64,000 bases of DNA, taken from assembly GCA_038380435.1 (NCBI GenBank), contig JAWZYU010000011.1, positions 83,614,501 through 83,678,500 of the forward strand, written 5' to 3'. The position numbers were made by a program, and so were the translations under genes. The notes under the pieces were generated by a model. The model ran no database searches, had not been told where the DNA came from, and was given only the letters and a program-made list of their open reading frames with translations. Origin of the DNA: Ryuthela nishihirai (taxonomy: Eukaryota; Arthropoda; Arachnida; Araneae; Heptathelidae). Shown piece by piece: positions 20,480 to 31,869 of this stretch. Positions within the stretch are counted from its first letter, which is position 1. Each line of letters begins with the position of its first letter.

Positions 20480-21985
20480 CAAAATGAGTGAGACTTCGCA
20501 AGGTGTTACCAAAAAGTTTGAGAAATACTGTTTTAAAAGACTCGTTAAATTGGAAATATTAAGGCTGATTAGTCTCAAGCTAATGCAGCCAGATAGCTGA
20601 ATGTACCTCAATTGGTGGTCTCCACGCTCTGGAGACAATTTCAGGATACAGGTGATATTACTAGAAGACGAGGGAAATCGTTACAAAATCTAGAGATGAC
20701 TGTTATGGGGTTGAAACTGCCAGATGTCATAGAACTCGGACAGCTTTTCAACTTTCTTCGTCCACAGGAAGGAGAATTTCAAGGCGGATGATTTACAGTA
20801 GGCTTCAGGAGATGATGCTCATCACTCCTGAAGCCTGTAGGGGCGGTGGTGGCTCAGTCGGTAGCACGCCAGGCTCGTAATCTGTAGTTCTCAGGTTCGA
20901 GTCCCAGCTGGGTCAGCATTGAGATTTATCTCCGCAAAATTTCCCCGCCCTGCCCACGGTCAGTAGGGGACACCGATGGGCTTGAAAAGGCCGCCGTCCG
21001 TCGGATGGGACGTTAAGCCGTGGCCCCGTGTGCGGGAGAGCCATACCCTGTGCACGTTAAAGAACACGCTGGATGGCCTTGACGGGAGGCTATCATCTGT
21101 CTCCCAACAGCTGTTCCAGTGGGTCCCCTCCCCCAACATTCTCTGAGCCTTCGGGGTCCTTGTGGCTTAGCCATTTAGCCCACGGTGTGCAAAATAGTGC
21201 CGCTCAGAGGTAAAACAATCCAATCCTGAAGCCTGCACTCACAGAAGCCTGAAGCACATGCTGTCTCACAGAAGAGCCAGTCTGAATTGGTCTCAGGAAC
21301 ATAGGCATGATCCCCATGTATACAATGGATGCCGGTATACAGATGAATCGAGATTCAGCTTATACATTCAATATCGATAAAGATTCATCGTATTAGAGGG
21401 ATAATATCATGAGACATGATATTATCCCCCAAATACGAGGTAAAGGGATCAATATATGGAGGTGGTGATTTGATGTTTTGACCTACAGATAGAAGATTTA
21501 ATGGAAGATCCGTGCCACTAAGAGGTAGCGAGATAAGATCTTCACGTGTTTGATAGAATATCCCTGATCACTCAGACGTATCAAGATGAGATCTCCGAAC
21601 CTTATGTTTGCTCATTTGGGCATGTAGTGGGATCAATTAATGGACGATAATGCCTCCGTGCATAGAGCTCACCTGATGGACCAATGTCTTGAACTTGAGG
21701 ATATTGAATATATTATATATGCTTTCAAAATTCCCCCGACCTCAATATTATTGAACGTGTCAGGGATGCTTTGGGGAAAGAGATTGCCAGCTCAGTCCTC
21801 CTTCCACAAACCTCCATCATCTCAGTGCATCCTTTTTTGTATCAGTGAGCTGGAGTTTCTTTAGAATAGATTGGCGACATTGTTGTCAGCGTGAGAAGTT
21901 GCCTGTGAGCCCTGAATTGCTGTCAGGAGTGTTCGCATCTCTTATTAATGCGAGTTTTCCCATCACCTTGCCGTACTGAATTTCG
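20480..21985 (+). mobile_element. Tc1-like transposon (copy 2), split by SINE2
   Basis: Degraded transposase is readable in pieces: a helix-turn-helix part with QLVVSTLWRQFQDTGDITRR, RTRTAFQ...RRISRRMIYSRLQ, then after the SINE HMLSHRRARLNWSQEHRHD and YTDESRFSLY (first catalytic Asp), MDDNASVHRAHLMDQCLE at 21640 (second catalytic Asp), and in another frame PDLNIIERVRDALGKEIASS near 21740 (third acidic region). Many stops and frameshifts. Clear terminal inverted repeats were not found. Confidence 0.75.
20838..21223 (+). mobile_element. SINE2 copy, full length, with perfect TSD
   Basis: A 386-bp copy with a tRNA-like head (A box GTGGCTCAGTCGGTAG, B box GGTTCGAGTCC), the internal block GATGGGACGTTAAGCCGTGG and TGCACGTTAAAGAACACGC, and the 3' end CTCAGAGGTAAAACAATCCAA. 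It is flanked by an identical 12-bp duplication, TCCTGAAGCCTG, at 20826-20837 and 21224-21235. This proves retroposition into the Tc1 element. Confidence 0.95.
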
Positions 21986-23795
21986 CACTTTCATGTAAAC
22001 ATGATTTTATCATGTAACTATTCATTTGAAAATATTTAGTCTTACGCAGAACTGTAATCATACTACATTTTATTTATACATAACTTTTTTTTAGGACCCA
22101 TAGAGACCTGCTTGAACAATCGGTCTTTTGTGTTTAGAATATTTTCATTTAAACATAGTTTTCGATTCTAGTAACAAATTGTCGATTTTTACTTTATAAT
22201 AGTAATAATAGGTTTGCACCCAAAGAAATATTGATTCTAACAATAAATCGAAATTTTATCCATTTTGAATCATACAAAACACCGTACGAAGTTATTTTGA
22301 GTGTCAATTGATTACAAAGAAATTACAAATTAGCGACAAACACCAAGTCAATGTTTCTTTTCGCAAATATTTTTTTTAGTCTGAAGGAACCATATGTAGC
22401 TAAGTATGTATATGAATATTTTGAATTCATGACGTTTTCATTAAGATTTGAAACTTGCTTAGGGGATTTTTCGTATGCACAGAGCCGGCGTGTATATTTG
22501 CTGGGCCTCCTTGTCGTGTGATAAAGTATAGAACATTAGAAATTAAATCGTCATAAATGTACAAAATATTTAGTTAAATATAATAGGGGATTTCGAAAAC
22601 GACGAAAGATAATAACTCCACACAAGCTACACCAAGTAAAAATCTCACTTTAAATACCTCCTTCATTTCTTAACTTGGACTTTCTAATGTTGCTATCATT
22701 ATTGTAACTACGGAAAAGTTCACTGGAATAATTTTTCTGTCTCTGAAGAAACTTTCGACGTTTTGAAGTTAGGCAGAAAAGTAACTTTAGCTCATTTTCG
22801 AAAAGAGCCAGTCGGTTTGTCTGCAGCCATTAAAAGTTTTCCTTTTCAGAAGGAAATAAAATCTTTTGGTTTGGATAGATATTAAAGGAACATTAGGTTT
22901 CATTTCTTCAGAATCGTTCCATAGTTTTAGTTTCGACATTTAGGGGGAGCTAAATTCGAAAGTTGACAAAATTTTAACTGGCGATTGCCAAATATTTACC
23001 AGTGCTGGAAATTCGAAATATGAATGATAGAATTGTGGTAAATGAGTTTCCACTGACACCAGGAATTTGAATGCATTGATATTATGTTCATTGATATTAT
23101 GATCCACGGCCCTATTTTTTTTCCTGAAAAATTTATATTCCCAGGTTCTGGATCAATTTATTTCCGTATTTATTCATATATATATAATATATCCGTATAC
23201 ATTGTTAAGGATGTTACTTAATACTCAATTTCAGAAACAATTACGGAAAATGTACTACCTAATATGAATTACCGCTTATATTTAATGCTATCCCAAGTGA
23301 AATACTAAATATAGATACGTATAACAGATTCGAATCTAATGTGAAAGATTATATGGAAGAAACAAATTAGCTGAATGTTGGCATTATACATGGTATTTTG
23401 TTAAATATTTATGATGATAACCATTATTTGGCTGAAAGACCTACTTTTTATTTAATTTATTCGCTTTCGTGCAGATAAACTATTTAGCTTCGTAGGTGAA
23501 ATGGTAAATGAACTGTATTCTTTACTTTTATGAATAAAAACCAGTTAAAAATTTTTTGGTGCTATTTAGTTCACTCAGTTCAATAAACTAAGCAAAACCT
23601 TGAATAATATTTTGGTATTCCATATTCTACTAACGTATGTTTCATGCACCTATGTAAGTGTGGATTGATAAAGTTCCTAAAACTAAAATTATGCATGAAT
23701 TGTTTATAATAAGCAAAATAAACCTATAAAATTGATATACATGTAAAAATTGGTTGAATCCCAACGTACCCTCTAAAAACACTCAGGTACAGGTA
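21986..23795. other. AT-rich stretch, nothing firm
   Basis: No coding or known repeat family seen. CAGAGCCGGCGTG at about 22481, followed by GGGCC, resembles a hAT-type end but has no visible partner. Confidence 0.4.
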
Positions 23796-23996
23796 CAGTT
23801 GCTCAAAAAAGTATCCGAACAATATGATTGATTGCAGAATTCAGAAAAAATATCTGGCAAAGATTTTTTTAGAAATTAGTGATCTGGCAACCTTCGTGTC
23901 ACGTGACAGATCACTAATTTAAAAAAAATCGTTGCCAGATATTTTTTCTGAATTCTGCAATCAACCATAGTGTTCGGATACTTTTTTGATCTACTG
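23796..23996. mobile_element. Palindromic Tc1-type MITE
   Basis: A 201-bp element flanked by TA on both sides (23794-23795 and 23997-23998). The ends are CAGTTGCTCAAAAAAGTATC and its near inverse, the usual CAGT...AAAAAAGTNT look of Tc1 ends. The two halves are an almost perfect inverted repeat (arms of about 90 bp, e.g. GAATTCAGAAAAAATATCTG) around a small centre with CACGTGAC. It has no coding capacity. Confidence 0.9.
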
Positions 23997-24295
23997 TACC
24001 ACAGGTTTTGAATAATACCACTGAAGTTGAAAAGAAAAAGTTCCTGATCATTGAAAATTATAGAAATAAGTTTGTAGCTAAAATCATTAATAATATGATG
24101 CTTTCAAACAGAAAGAAGCATTGTGCAAAATATCTAGTTCTACAAGTTAACCTATTATAGGCCATAAATTGTAAAACCTTACCATATTTTAAATTTATGG
24201 CCTATTATAGGCCATAAATTGTAAACCCTTACCGTATATACGAAAAAAATGCAGTTGAAAATATTTATGTACCAAGTGAAAAAATATAAAAGATG

Positions 24296-24628
24296 GGGTC
24301 GAGTTGTTTTACCTCTGAGCGGCACATTTTTGCACACAATGGGCTAAACGGTCAGACCACAAGGTTGGGGAAGGGGACCCACTGGAACAGCTGTTGGAAG
24401 ACAGATGATAGCTTCCCGTCAAAACCATCCAGTGTGTTCTATAACGTGCACAGGGTATGGACCTCCCGCACACGGAGCCACGGCTTAATGTCCCATCCGA
24501 CGGACGGCGGCCTTTACAAGCCCATCGGTGTTCCCTACTGACCGTGGGCAAGGCGGGAAGTTTTGCGGAGATAAATCTCAACGCTGACCCAGGCCTGGCG
24601 CACTACCGACTGAGCCACCCCCGCTCCC
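24296..24628 (-). mobile_element. SINE2 copy with head deletion
   Basis: Minus orientation. The body is almost complete (GTTGTTTTACCTCTGAGCGG at left; GGACGGCGGCC, GACCGTGGGCA). The junction CAGGCCTGGCGCACTACC shows that the B-box part of the tRNA head is deleted while the A-box end remains. Confidence 0.85.
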
Positions 24629-24765
24629 TAAAAAAAGTTGAGGGAAACGAACAAAAAACTTCAAGTGAACTGATTGACACGATGTCCTATCCCATAACAG
24701 TTGCAATATTTGAATTCTTCAAAGAGAAAGAAAGTAACCTCCCAGAAGGAAAGATTTAGAGAACT

Positions 24766-24990
24766 TGGGATATTGTGTTGTTTTACTTCTGAATGGCACC
24801 TTTTTTTCTTTGCACACAATGCGCTAAATGACCAGGTCAGAAGGATATCAAGGTCTGAGAGATGGTTGGGGAAGGAAATCCGCTACAAAACCGTTAGGAG
24901 ACAGCTGAAAATTTCCTGTCAGGGACATCCAGCTTGTTATTTAACGTGCACAAGTTATGACTCTCCTTCAGTCAGGGCCACGGCTTGACA
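24766..24990 (-). mobile_element. SINE2 copy, degenerate and truncated
   Basis: Contains diverged blocks in family order: TTGTTTTACTTCTGAATGGC, CACACAATGCGCTAAATGACC, GTCAGGGACATCCAGC, TTTAACGTGCACAAG and GGCCACGGCTTGACATTCC. The tRNA head is missing. An older copy than its neighbour. Confidence 0.75.
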
Positions 24991-26419
24991 TTCCACCCTA
25001 CTTTAGAACTAATAACAAGATTCACTGAGGATTACAATGCGCTAAATTAGAAAACTACATATTTGTAAAAGTAAATTTAAAATGGAAATAGCCTCCATTA
25101 ATAGAAGACGATGAATATTTAATCAGCAGTAAACAAAAGATATTTATTAATTTTAAAATAAGCTATTTTGTTGTCATTATTGAAAACTGATCGTATTAAA
25201 TAACTTGAATGTTCTGCATTCATGGAGAATATGTCACTGCAGTGGTGGACTGGTAAATGGAAGCGGCCCTGGAAATAATCAGTGGACCGACCTGCGGATT
25301 CCTATCACACATCAGAGCCCTTTTTGCTCCCGGCAGGGGGACGGGGGACGTAGAGTAAATTATTCTTGTTTCTCCGAGAACTGGGATATATGGAATATCC
25401 CATAACATGAGTTTTCGAATCTGGGCGAGAAAGTTTCGAAAAGAAGTAAAGAAATTTAATTTCGCAGTTAGACCGACTTCTCAGGGTGGCCATGAGATTA
25501 TAAAAGAATGAAATGGGCCCTCAACCTTCCTCTGCAATCAAGAATTATTGAAACAGCTTGGACGTTTCCTTTCCAAGTTCTTAGGAGGAGTAGCTGGAAT
25601 TTTACGTTATTCGCAATCTCAATCAGATTCATTCTGAAACATTTTGTTTTTGATATTTCTCAAACTTGTGCTTACTGCAAATGTAAAAAAAAATATCATT
25701 TTTAACTTATTCAGATGTCATCACTTCGCAAAAAACAAAATTGTATCGAGATGCGGTCAAAAAAATGCACATTCAATAGGAAAAAATATTACAAGAATTA
25801 CGTTAAAATAATTCTCTAGATGACAGTGATTGATTTTTCCTGAAATGCAGACGGGTGCAAAAGTGCGTCATCTTGTTCATTGTTGTTGCTGCCCAATGGT
25901 GCCATGAAAAAGGAAAAGGGAGATGGGAGGAAATTATTCTTAAATTATAATTAATATGCTAAAATCAAAACGAAATGTACATTTCTTTTGACAAAAAAAT
26001 TAATCCATAAGATTTTATTTTTTATATCTGGCGAGCTATGAGCGACCATTTTAGTAATAGAATATATGTTTAAGTTAACTAAAATCTTGCCCTCTGCCCG
26101 TAAGCATAAACACTTTTAAGTTCTCTTCGGATAGTGAACTTCATAGACTCTTTATAAGTTTTAAACTAGAAAAACATTCGCATGCAATCTCGATAGATTG
26201 CAGTGTAATAACATATTTACTGCTATTCGCACTACAACATAAATTATACTTGGGCAATACTTGAAAAATAATCTTTACAGCATAAATACGATCTTTGCGG
26301 CATGATTTTTGGGTAGCGCACTTTATCACATCGCTGCTAATCCTTTCTGGGTCCGACTCGTCTGTTCTGTATATAACTTTTGTTCTTTTTTCTTCAGATT
26401 CTCCCATTTTGAAATCAAG
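24991..26419. other. AT-rich stretch, nothing firm
   Basis: No coding frame with recognisable motifs. CAGTGGTGGACTGG at 25236, followed by GCGGCCC, resembles a hAT-type end; no partner end was found. Confidence 0.4.
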
Positions 26420-26850
26420 TATTATAACATCTCTTAAAGTTCTTGCTTTTATGGTATTTAATAAGCAAAACTCTTAAATTACAATTTCCAGGACAACTAG
26501 TTTGTAATATAATTTTTGGTTCAATGCCTTTGAAGTTGTTGCTCTTTTTTTTTTGGTATTTTATAAGCAAAGCATTTGCATTTTTGATGGAATTTTCCGG
26601 ACAACCAGTTTGTAAAATAATTTCTGATTCAATGCCCTTAAAGTTGTTACTTTTTTCCTTTGGCAATCTGTAAGCAAAGCATTTAAATCCTTCATAGAAT
26701 TTTCTGGACAACCAGTTTGCAAAATACTTTTTCATTCAACGTCCTTAAGGTTGTTGACATTTTTTGATAATGTTTAAGAAAAGCGCACTTAAATTCTTCG
26801 TATAATTTTCTGGACAACCAGTTTTTAAAAATTTGATTCAAGCAAGTAGC
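26420..26850. repeat. About 108-bp degenerate tandem repeat, four units
   Basis: The phrase GGACAACCAGTTTGTAAAAT and close variants recur at about 26490, 26599, 26706 and 26814, each preceded by an AAGCAAAGCATTT-type stretch and followed by ATTCAATGCCCTTAAAGTTG. This is a small satellite block. A minus-strand open frame of 106 codons through it simply reflects the repeat. Confidence 0.85.
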
Positions 26851-27530
26851 AGCTTAAGGTATCTGAAGGATCCCGGCGCAAAAGGTTCGGGAAGACCTCA
26901 ACTATCTGGTGGAGGGGAAAACAACGGAGGAGCGGCGAAAACGCATGCAGAACTTTGAATTAGGGAAGTCATAAACGTAAAATTTAATATGTTTCATATA
27001 AATTGTATGTATGAAAAGTAAACAAAATAAGAATTATAAAAAAATTGAATATCTGCTCTTTATAATGTAAGATTTAACAAAAAAACACCCAGGTAAAAAC
27101 ATGAGATATGTGCGTAAATAGTAGATTACACTGATTGTGAAGTATTTTACTGAATAAAATGTTTAAAAAGAAATAGAGTTTTGAATGTTTTGAGGCTCTC
27201 ATGAATACCGAGACCAGTCACGTTGTGCTAATCCGCCATTGGATCTAACACTTAATGTAATGAATAATTTTACGTGATTTCCAAAATGTCGCTCGATTGC
27301 TTTTATCGTGCTTTTCCTAATTGCACTGAAAATTTTCTCCCGGAAATATTCTGTAGTATTACGTAACTCGTTTTCTTCAGTTATTTCACCAGCTCATATA
27401 GTATTCGTTTTCGGATTCACTCTTCGGGAAGTATTGAGTTAATGTCTGAACAGTTAATAAAAATTTTAGCATTTCCAATAATACATTAAGCAAATACTTA
27501 ACAAGTGTATGGAACATTTATATATACATA
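26851..27530. other. AT-rich spacer, nothing recognised
   Basis: No genes or known repeat families found. Confidence 0.6.
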
Positions 27531-27998
27531 GTCGTATCAGAATAATATGACCACCCACGGAATCACAGTGTACCCGCCCAGGTGCGTCACAAAGTGCACA
27601 TGGCAAGGTCGACCACATGGAGATATAAGCGGCAGGCCAGGACAGATGAGCCATAGTGCGTAACGTGAGCACAATGAGCAGAGTTATTGATTTGATGGAC
27701 GCTCAAAAAGGAATGATCATCGGCTACAAAATAAGGTCGGCAAGAGTGGAAGCATCTCGCAAAGGGCAGACTTCGTGGGCTGTTCGCGAGGTGCTGTAAT
27801 AAGGGTGTACCTAGAATGAACCACTGGCACACCGAGTACCTCCAGATGTCATAGCTGTGGAGATCCAAAGACCATCGACCCCTGAGGAGAACGTCGCCTC
27901 CATCGCCTGGCAATCGACGCGCAGCAGTGCAGCAATTGACCACTCAAATGAACGCTGGGGCACCCAGGTACGTGTCCCCAATAATAGTAGAGCGAACC

Positions 27999-28484
27999 CT
28001 GTTATGCATGGGTCTCCGGAGTCAACGTTGCATAAAGGCGCCCATGTTAACCAAAATTCATTGGCAACGATGCCTGCAGTTCTCACGGGACTACCCTCAT
28101 TGGACAGTAAAAAAAAAATCCCCTCAAGCAGCTACTTGCCACAGAGGTCTGACAGGAGCCTGTCAGTTTATATGCCAAAGTAGAAGGTCTGAGAGGATGG
28201 CAGGACCTCAGCAGAAAAACGGCACACACATCCATGCTTTACTGTTATGCATGGGTCTCCGGAGTCAACGTTGCATAAAGGCGCCCATGTTAACCAAAAT
28301 TCATTGGCAACGATGCCTGCAGTTCTCACGGGACTACCCTCATTGGACAGTAAAAAAAAAATCCCCTCAAGCAGCTACTTGCCACAGAGGTCTGACAGGA
28401 GCCTGTCAGTTTATATGCCAAAGTAGAAGGTCTGAGAGGATGGCAGGACCTCAGCAGAAAAACGGCACACACATCCATGCTTTA
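27999..28484. repeat. 243-bp tandem duplication spanning Tc1/SINE1 junction
   Basis: Two apparently identical units (27999-28241 and 28242-28484) start CTGTTATGCATGGGTCTCC. Each contains about 110 bp of transposase sequence and about 120 bp of a SINE1 copy (minus orientation, CCCCTCAAGCAGCTACTTGC onward). The second unit continues into the remaining SINE1 B-box region (GGGGCTCGAACC) and then back into transposase at about 28500. Confidence 0.9.
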
Positions 28485-28500
28485 CCAGGGGCTCGAACCT
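28365..28500 (-). mobile_element. SINE1 copy in Tc1 copy 3 (also at 28122-28241)
   Basis: Minus orientation. The 3' end is CTTGAGGGGATTT and the body is typical. The copy is truncated at its 5' end within the B box, so the A box is absent. The same SINE piece appears at 28122-28241 because of the tandem duplication. Confidence 0.8.
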
Positions 28501-29090
28501 TAGCAGTGGAAAAAGGTTGCCTTTTCTGATGAATCGATATTTGTTCTCCACAGAAGTGAAGAAGAGTGGCGAATACGGCGTCAGACACACGAGAACCAAC
28601 ACCCGGACACACTTGTCAGTCAAGTACAGGCCGGCGGTGGCAGTGTGCATATCTGGGGGATGTTTTCCTGGTATGACCTGGGACTGACTGTAACCACTGG
28701 ATGGGTCCCTGAACGCCAATGGCTACCTGCCCATCCTCGCTGACCACATACATCCCTTCATGTTGGATGTTTACCATGGTGGAGATGGTATCTACCAACA
28801 GGACAATGCTCCCTGCCATATCGCTAAGGTGGTGCAAGATTGGCGATGTCTCCGTTCTCCCTTGGCCGGCGAAATCGCCCAACCTCAATCCCATAGAGCA
28901 CTTGTGGAACCATTTGGATAGACAGGTTCAGCGTGCGGACCCACAACCACGTCATCTCCAGAACTTCGGGGCTCTGCTAGAGTCCGAATGGGCACGTGTG
29001 TCTCTGGCAACCTTCCAGAGCCTCTTTGAGTCCATGCCACGCCGTCTAGCCGTTGTCATCCGGGCCAAGGACGGTTATTCCCATTATTAG
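28500..29090 (+). pseudogene. Tc1-like transposase C-terminal half, frameshifted
   Basis: After the SINE the sequence resumes at the first catalytic Asp region (SDESIFVLHR). The reading QQDNAPCHIAKVVQDWR near 28800 holds the second catalytic Asp, and the frame at 28719-29090 gives PWPAKSPNLNPIEHLWNHLD (third catalytic acid) and the C-terminal SLFESMPRRLAVVIRAKDG. At least one frame change lies between about 28700 and 28850. Confidence 0.85.
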
Positions 29091-29118
29091 GTAGGTGGTC
29101 ATATTATTCTGATACGAC

Positions 29119-30744
29119 TGTGTATTTTAAAACTGTTACCACGATCATTAAGCCATGCATTGTTTCCACTACCAGAACTTTTTAAACATCCGATGAATAT
29201 TGCTGAAAATCCAGATTCATTCATTCATTAAACGTTACGATGCAATGGGAGTTCCTTATTCAGACTTTCCCAATTAAAAGAAAATCCAGATTCTCAAAGA
29301 ATTCATTTATATACTTTTCTCATATCTCACATTTCCTCACACACAAAAATAATTATGAGAGATTACGGAACTCCCATCTTCTCATTAATGTGACAAGCAA
29401 CTTTAGACATCCTCTGTACTATAACATAAAGGCATTTTTCCCTCAGGATTTCATTTTTCACCTAGGAGTAACACATATTTTGCATTACAATCGAAAAGTT
29501 ATTTGAAGTATTGAGTAATACAGTTTTGCCGACTAAAACTAATGTTTCTTCAACATTAGTTTTTTATCATTATTTCCAACTATGTAAAATCTTTTGAAAA
29601 GTTTTTTTGCTCTTTGCGATGGCTGAACATAGCGTGTAAAGAGGGTTTTTTGGCCTGTTTTTCTGATACAGTAAAAATAAGTGGATTTTCGACCTTTGCC
29701 CAAATATTTTTCGATTTCGCATCACTGCGAAATGACGGCCTCTTACTTCCTGACTGTGTTTTCCAACTCCAACCCGATCCCTGAGATTTCAACTCGTTAT
29801 TTTTTTAATATTTTCCGCTAACCAATTCGCTGCAGTTGACCATGGTCTTCGTTATTTTTAATTAAGGATCAACTACCAACCGGCCTCGAGGTAAGATTTT
29901 AAATTTAAGCGGTGCCACTGTGTCGCTGCTTGTTATGTTTTAGCCGTCAACTGTTCTTGTTTTGATAACACCTATGACTTAGCGACTTTAAATTCAAATG
30001 TATTATGTGCTATAAAGGTGCTCCAAGTGTATAAATGTATAAATGTGCTCCAAGTGTGGGACCTGGTCCCGCTCTGACCAACTTCACGCCCGTTCTGCAT
30101 ATGCTTTAACGGCGCAGTTTTGATTTCTTAGCTTGGCAGTTTTTTTTGTCCATCATTCATTTCATCGACTGACTTTTTGCGGAATTTATTTTTGATTATT
30201 TCTACTTCTCTCTACGACACTCGGAGGATTTCTTTCACAAAGTTTCTTTTTATAAGAATTATACTTTACACAACATATTAATGAAACTATTATATGAGCA
30301 AAAAACAGTGTGGGCAGTTATTGAAGGATTTGTAAGTAAGGCATTGTAATATGAACCTTATAAGCACAAACGTTGTCAACTGTTATTAACTTTTTTTTAC
30401 AATGTTCTATATTATTATATATTACAATTCTAGTGTTTTTTTTTATTATGATGTTACTTATAGGAAGATAAAGTGTTAAGGAGTATGAACTTGCCCCTTG
30501 CACCAAACTGTTTTATCATAACAAACCTTTGCCAAAAACAGAACAAAATAACTGATTTGTTGGAGACAATACAAAGAGAAATGTGTCAAAGGAAAACTCG
30601 AGTTTCGGAAAGAAAAGGTGAAATAATCAAAAATAAATTCGGTAAAAAAACCGTCTTTTTGATGCAATTTGACTGCATGGTGAAATCAGGGTATATCATA
30701 CTTACTCTTAGTAAAAAATATATTTATATTAATTATATATATAA
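29119..30744. other. AT-rich spacer, nothing recognised
   Basis: Short open frames only. A small duplication of GTGCTCCAAGTGT occurs near 30012 and 30042. Nothing else noted. Confidence 0.5.
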
Positions 30745-30938
30745 ATGACCCCTCAAGCAGCTGCCTGTCATAGAGATCTGAACGGAGCCTGTCAGTTTAA
30801 TATGCCATAGTAGAAGGTCTGTGAGGATTGTGGGACCTCAGCAGAAAAACGACACGAGCATCCATGCCTTATCTGGGGCTCGAACCCAGGCTCCTTAGAT
30901 TAACAGACAAGCGCGCTAACCACTGGGCAACGGGACGG
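30745..30938 (-). mobile_element. SINE1 copy
   Basis: Minus orientation, full length. The 3' end CCCCTCAAGCAGCTGCCTGTC lies at left after (TA)n, and the tRNA-like head (GGGGCTCGAACCCAGG ... GCCCAGTGGTTAGCGCGC when read on the minus strand) at right. Confidence 0.85.
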
Positions 30939-31029
30939 CTGTTTTATATTACATGTTTTCATATATATATATATTTATGAAAATTGAATTACAGATTAAA
31001 ACAATAAATCATCTATTAAAAATATAAAT

Positions 31030-31530
31030 ATACATTGATGGATACAAAAATTGAAACACCCTGAAGCAAGCTTCAAACCTCGGTGAAACTGAGCAGAGTG
31101 GAGAGTATGTTACAAGGTGATTAATCTCACAAAAGGTGATTAATCTTTACCAAGATTAATTGCCAATAATCTGCGTGCATATTAAGGGTGTGCTTAAGGT
31201 CCCCCAATATGTGCTCTCAGTACAGGGTATGACCCCCGTTAGTGGCGATGAGCCAGATGTCGAGGCATCGACGCATACAGGTCCCTAATAGTTTCCTGAG
31301 GCATTTTCCACCTTCTTCCTCCAAATGGAGATACGGGGTGTCTAGGGTGTATGCTGGTTGGATGATGTCACAGACGTCGACTCAGAACATCCCATAGGAT
31401 GATCCCCATCTAAGAGGAGAAATCAGTGGAAATAGTGGGTCAAGGTAGGGTGTTTGCATCCTGTAGACTATGTTGGACAGTGGGTGTTGTGAGTCAAGTC
31501 TAAAGGCTCCTTCCAGGTTAGGGCACATGA
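31030..31530 (-). mobile_element. Probable Tc1-like remnant (copy 4), poor
   Basis: Left end TACAAAAATTGAAACACCCTG resembles a Tc1 end. On the minus strand, GGAAAATGCCTCAGGAAAC and TGCGTCGATGCCTCGACATC give PQETIRDLYASMPRHL, which fits the C-terminal helix of Tc1 transposases. The rest is too degraded to read, and no right end was found. It could be another DNA transposon type. Confidence 0.35.
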
Positions 31531-31565
31531 CCAGCCACACACAACACCAAGAGGCATGGTGTTAG

Positions 31566-31651
31566 TTTAGCCAACACATTTTACCAAGCGTAAGGTAATT
31601 GCCTGTTATTTAACATAGCCTCCTTATGCTTGGTAAAGAGTGTTGGCTAAA
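31566..31651. repeat. 30-bp-arm hairpin
   Basis: TTTAGCCAACACATTTTACC (31566 onward) is the inverse of GGTAAAGAGTGTTGGCTAAA (ending 31651), with three mismatches at most and about 26 nt between arms. It may be a tiny MITE or its remnant. Confidence 0.8.
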
Positions 31652-31786
31652 GAAAGCGCCATGTCTCTTGACGTGGCTGGTCGCGTGGAAATGCCTTTTA
31701 CACCCGAGTTTTTAATTTCAGTCAGACACATTTCTAATGACTGGCTCCACGGTATAATGCTTAAAGCCACCAAAAAAGACTTTAAT

Positions 31787-31862
31787 CAGGGGCCTCTAGA
31801 TCAGTTCTCAGAGCACCTGGCATGTTATGAGGAAAGCGTGGGTTCGGATCCCACCCGGAAAA
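31787..31862 (+). mobile_element. tRNA-like sequence, probable SINE head (third type)
   Basis: CTCTAGATCAGTTCTCAGAGC resembles a pol III A box, and GGTTCGGATCCCACC is a good B box at the right spacing, with a T-arm-like stem. No anticodon-arm pairing convincing enough for a functional tRNA was seen. A SINE head or tRNA pseudogene is more likely. Confidence 0.45.
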
Positions 31863-31869
31863 TAACATT

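Larger units (their letters stand above)
27531..29118 (+). mobile_element. Tc1-like transposon (copy 3) with terminal inverted repeats
   Basis: The left end GTCGTATCAGAATAATATGA matches, inverted, the right end TCATATTATTCTGATACGAC; the match covers about 25 bp. A TA precedes the left end. The right flank is TG, probably a mutated TA. The interior encodes a broken Tc1-like transposase. It also carries a SINE1 insertion that was then copied in a 243-bp tandem duplication. Confidence 0.9.

Noticed and set aside
26415..26735. 106-codon frame with internally repeated protein
   Set aside because: It only mirrors the 108-bp satellite; units vary in length and later units are out of frame.
27927..28529. 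200-codon frame with a repeated 81-residue block
   Set aside because: Arises because the 243-bp duplication is a multiple of three; it mixes transposase and SINE sequence.
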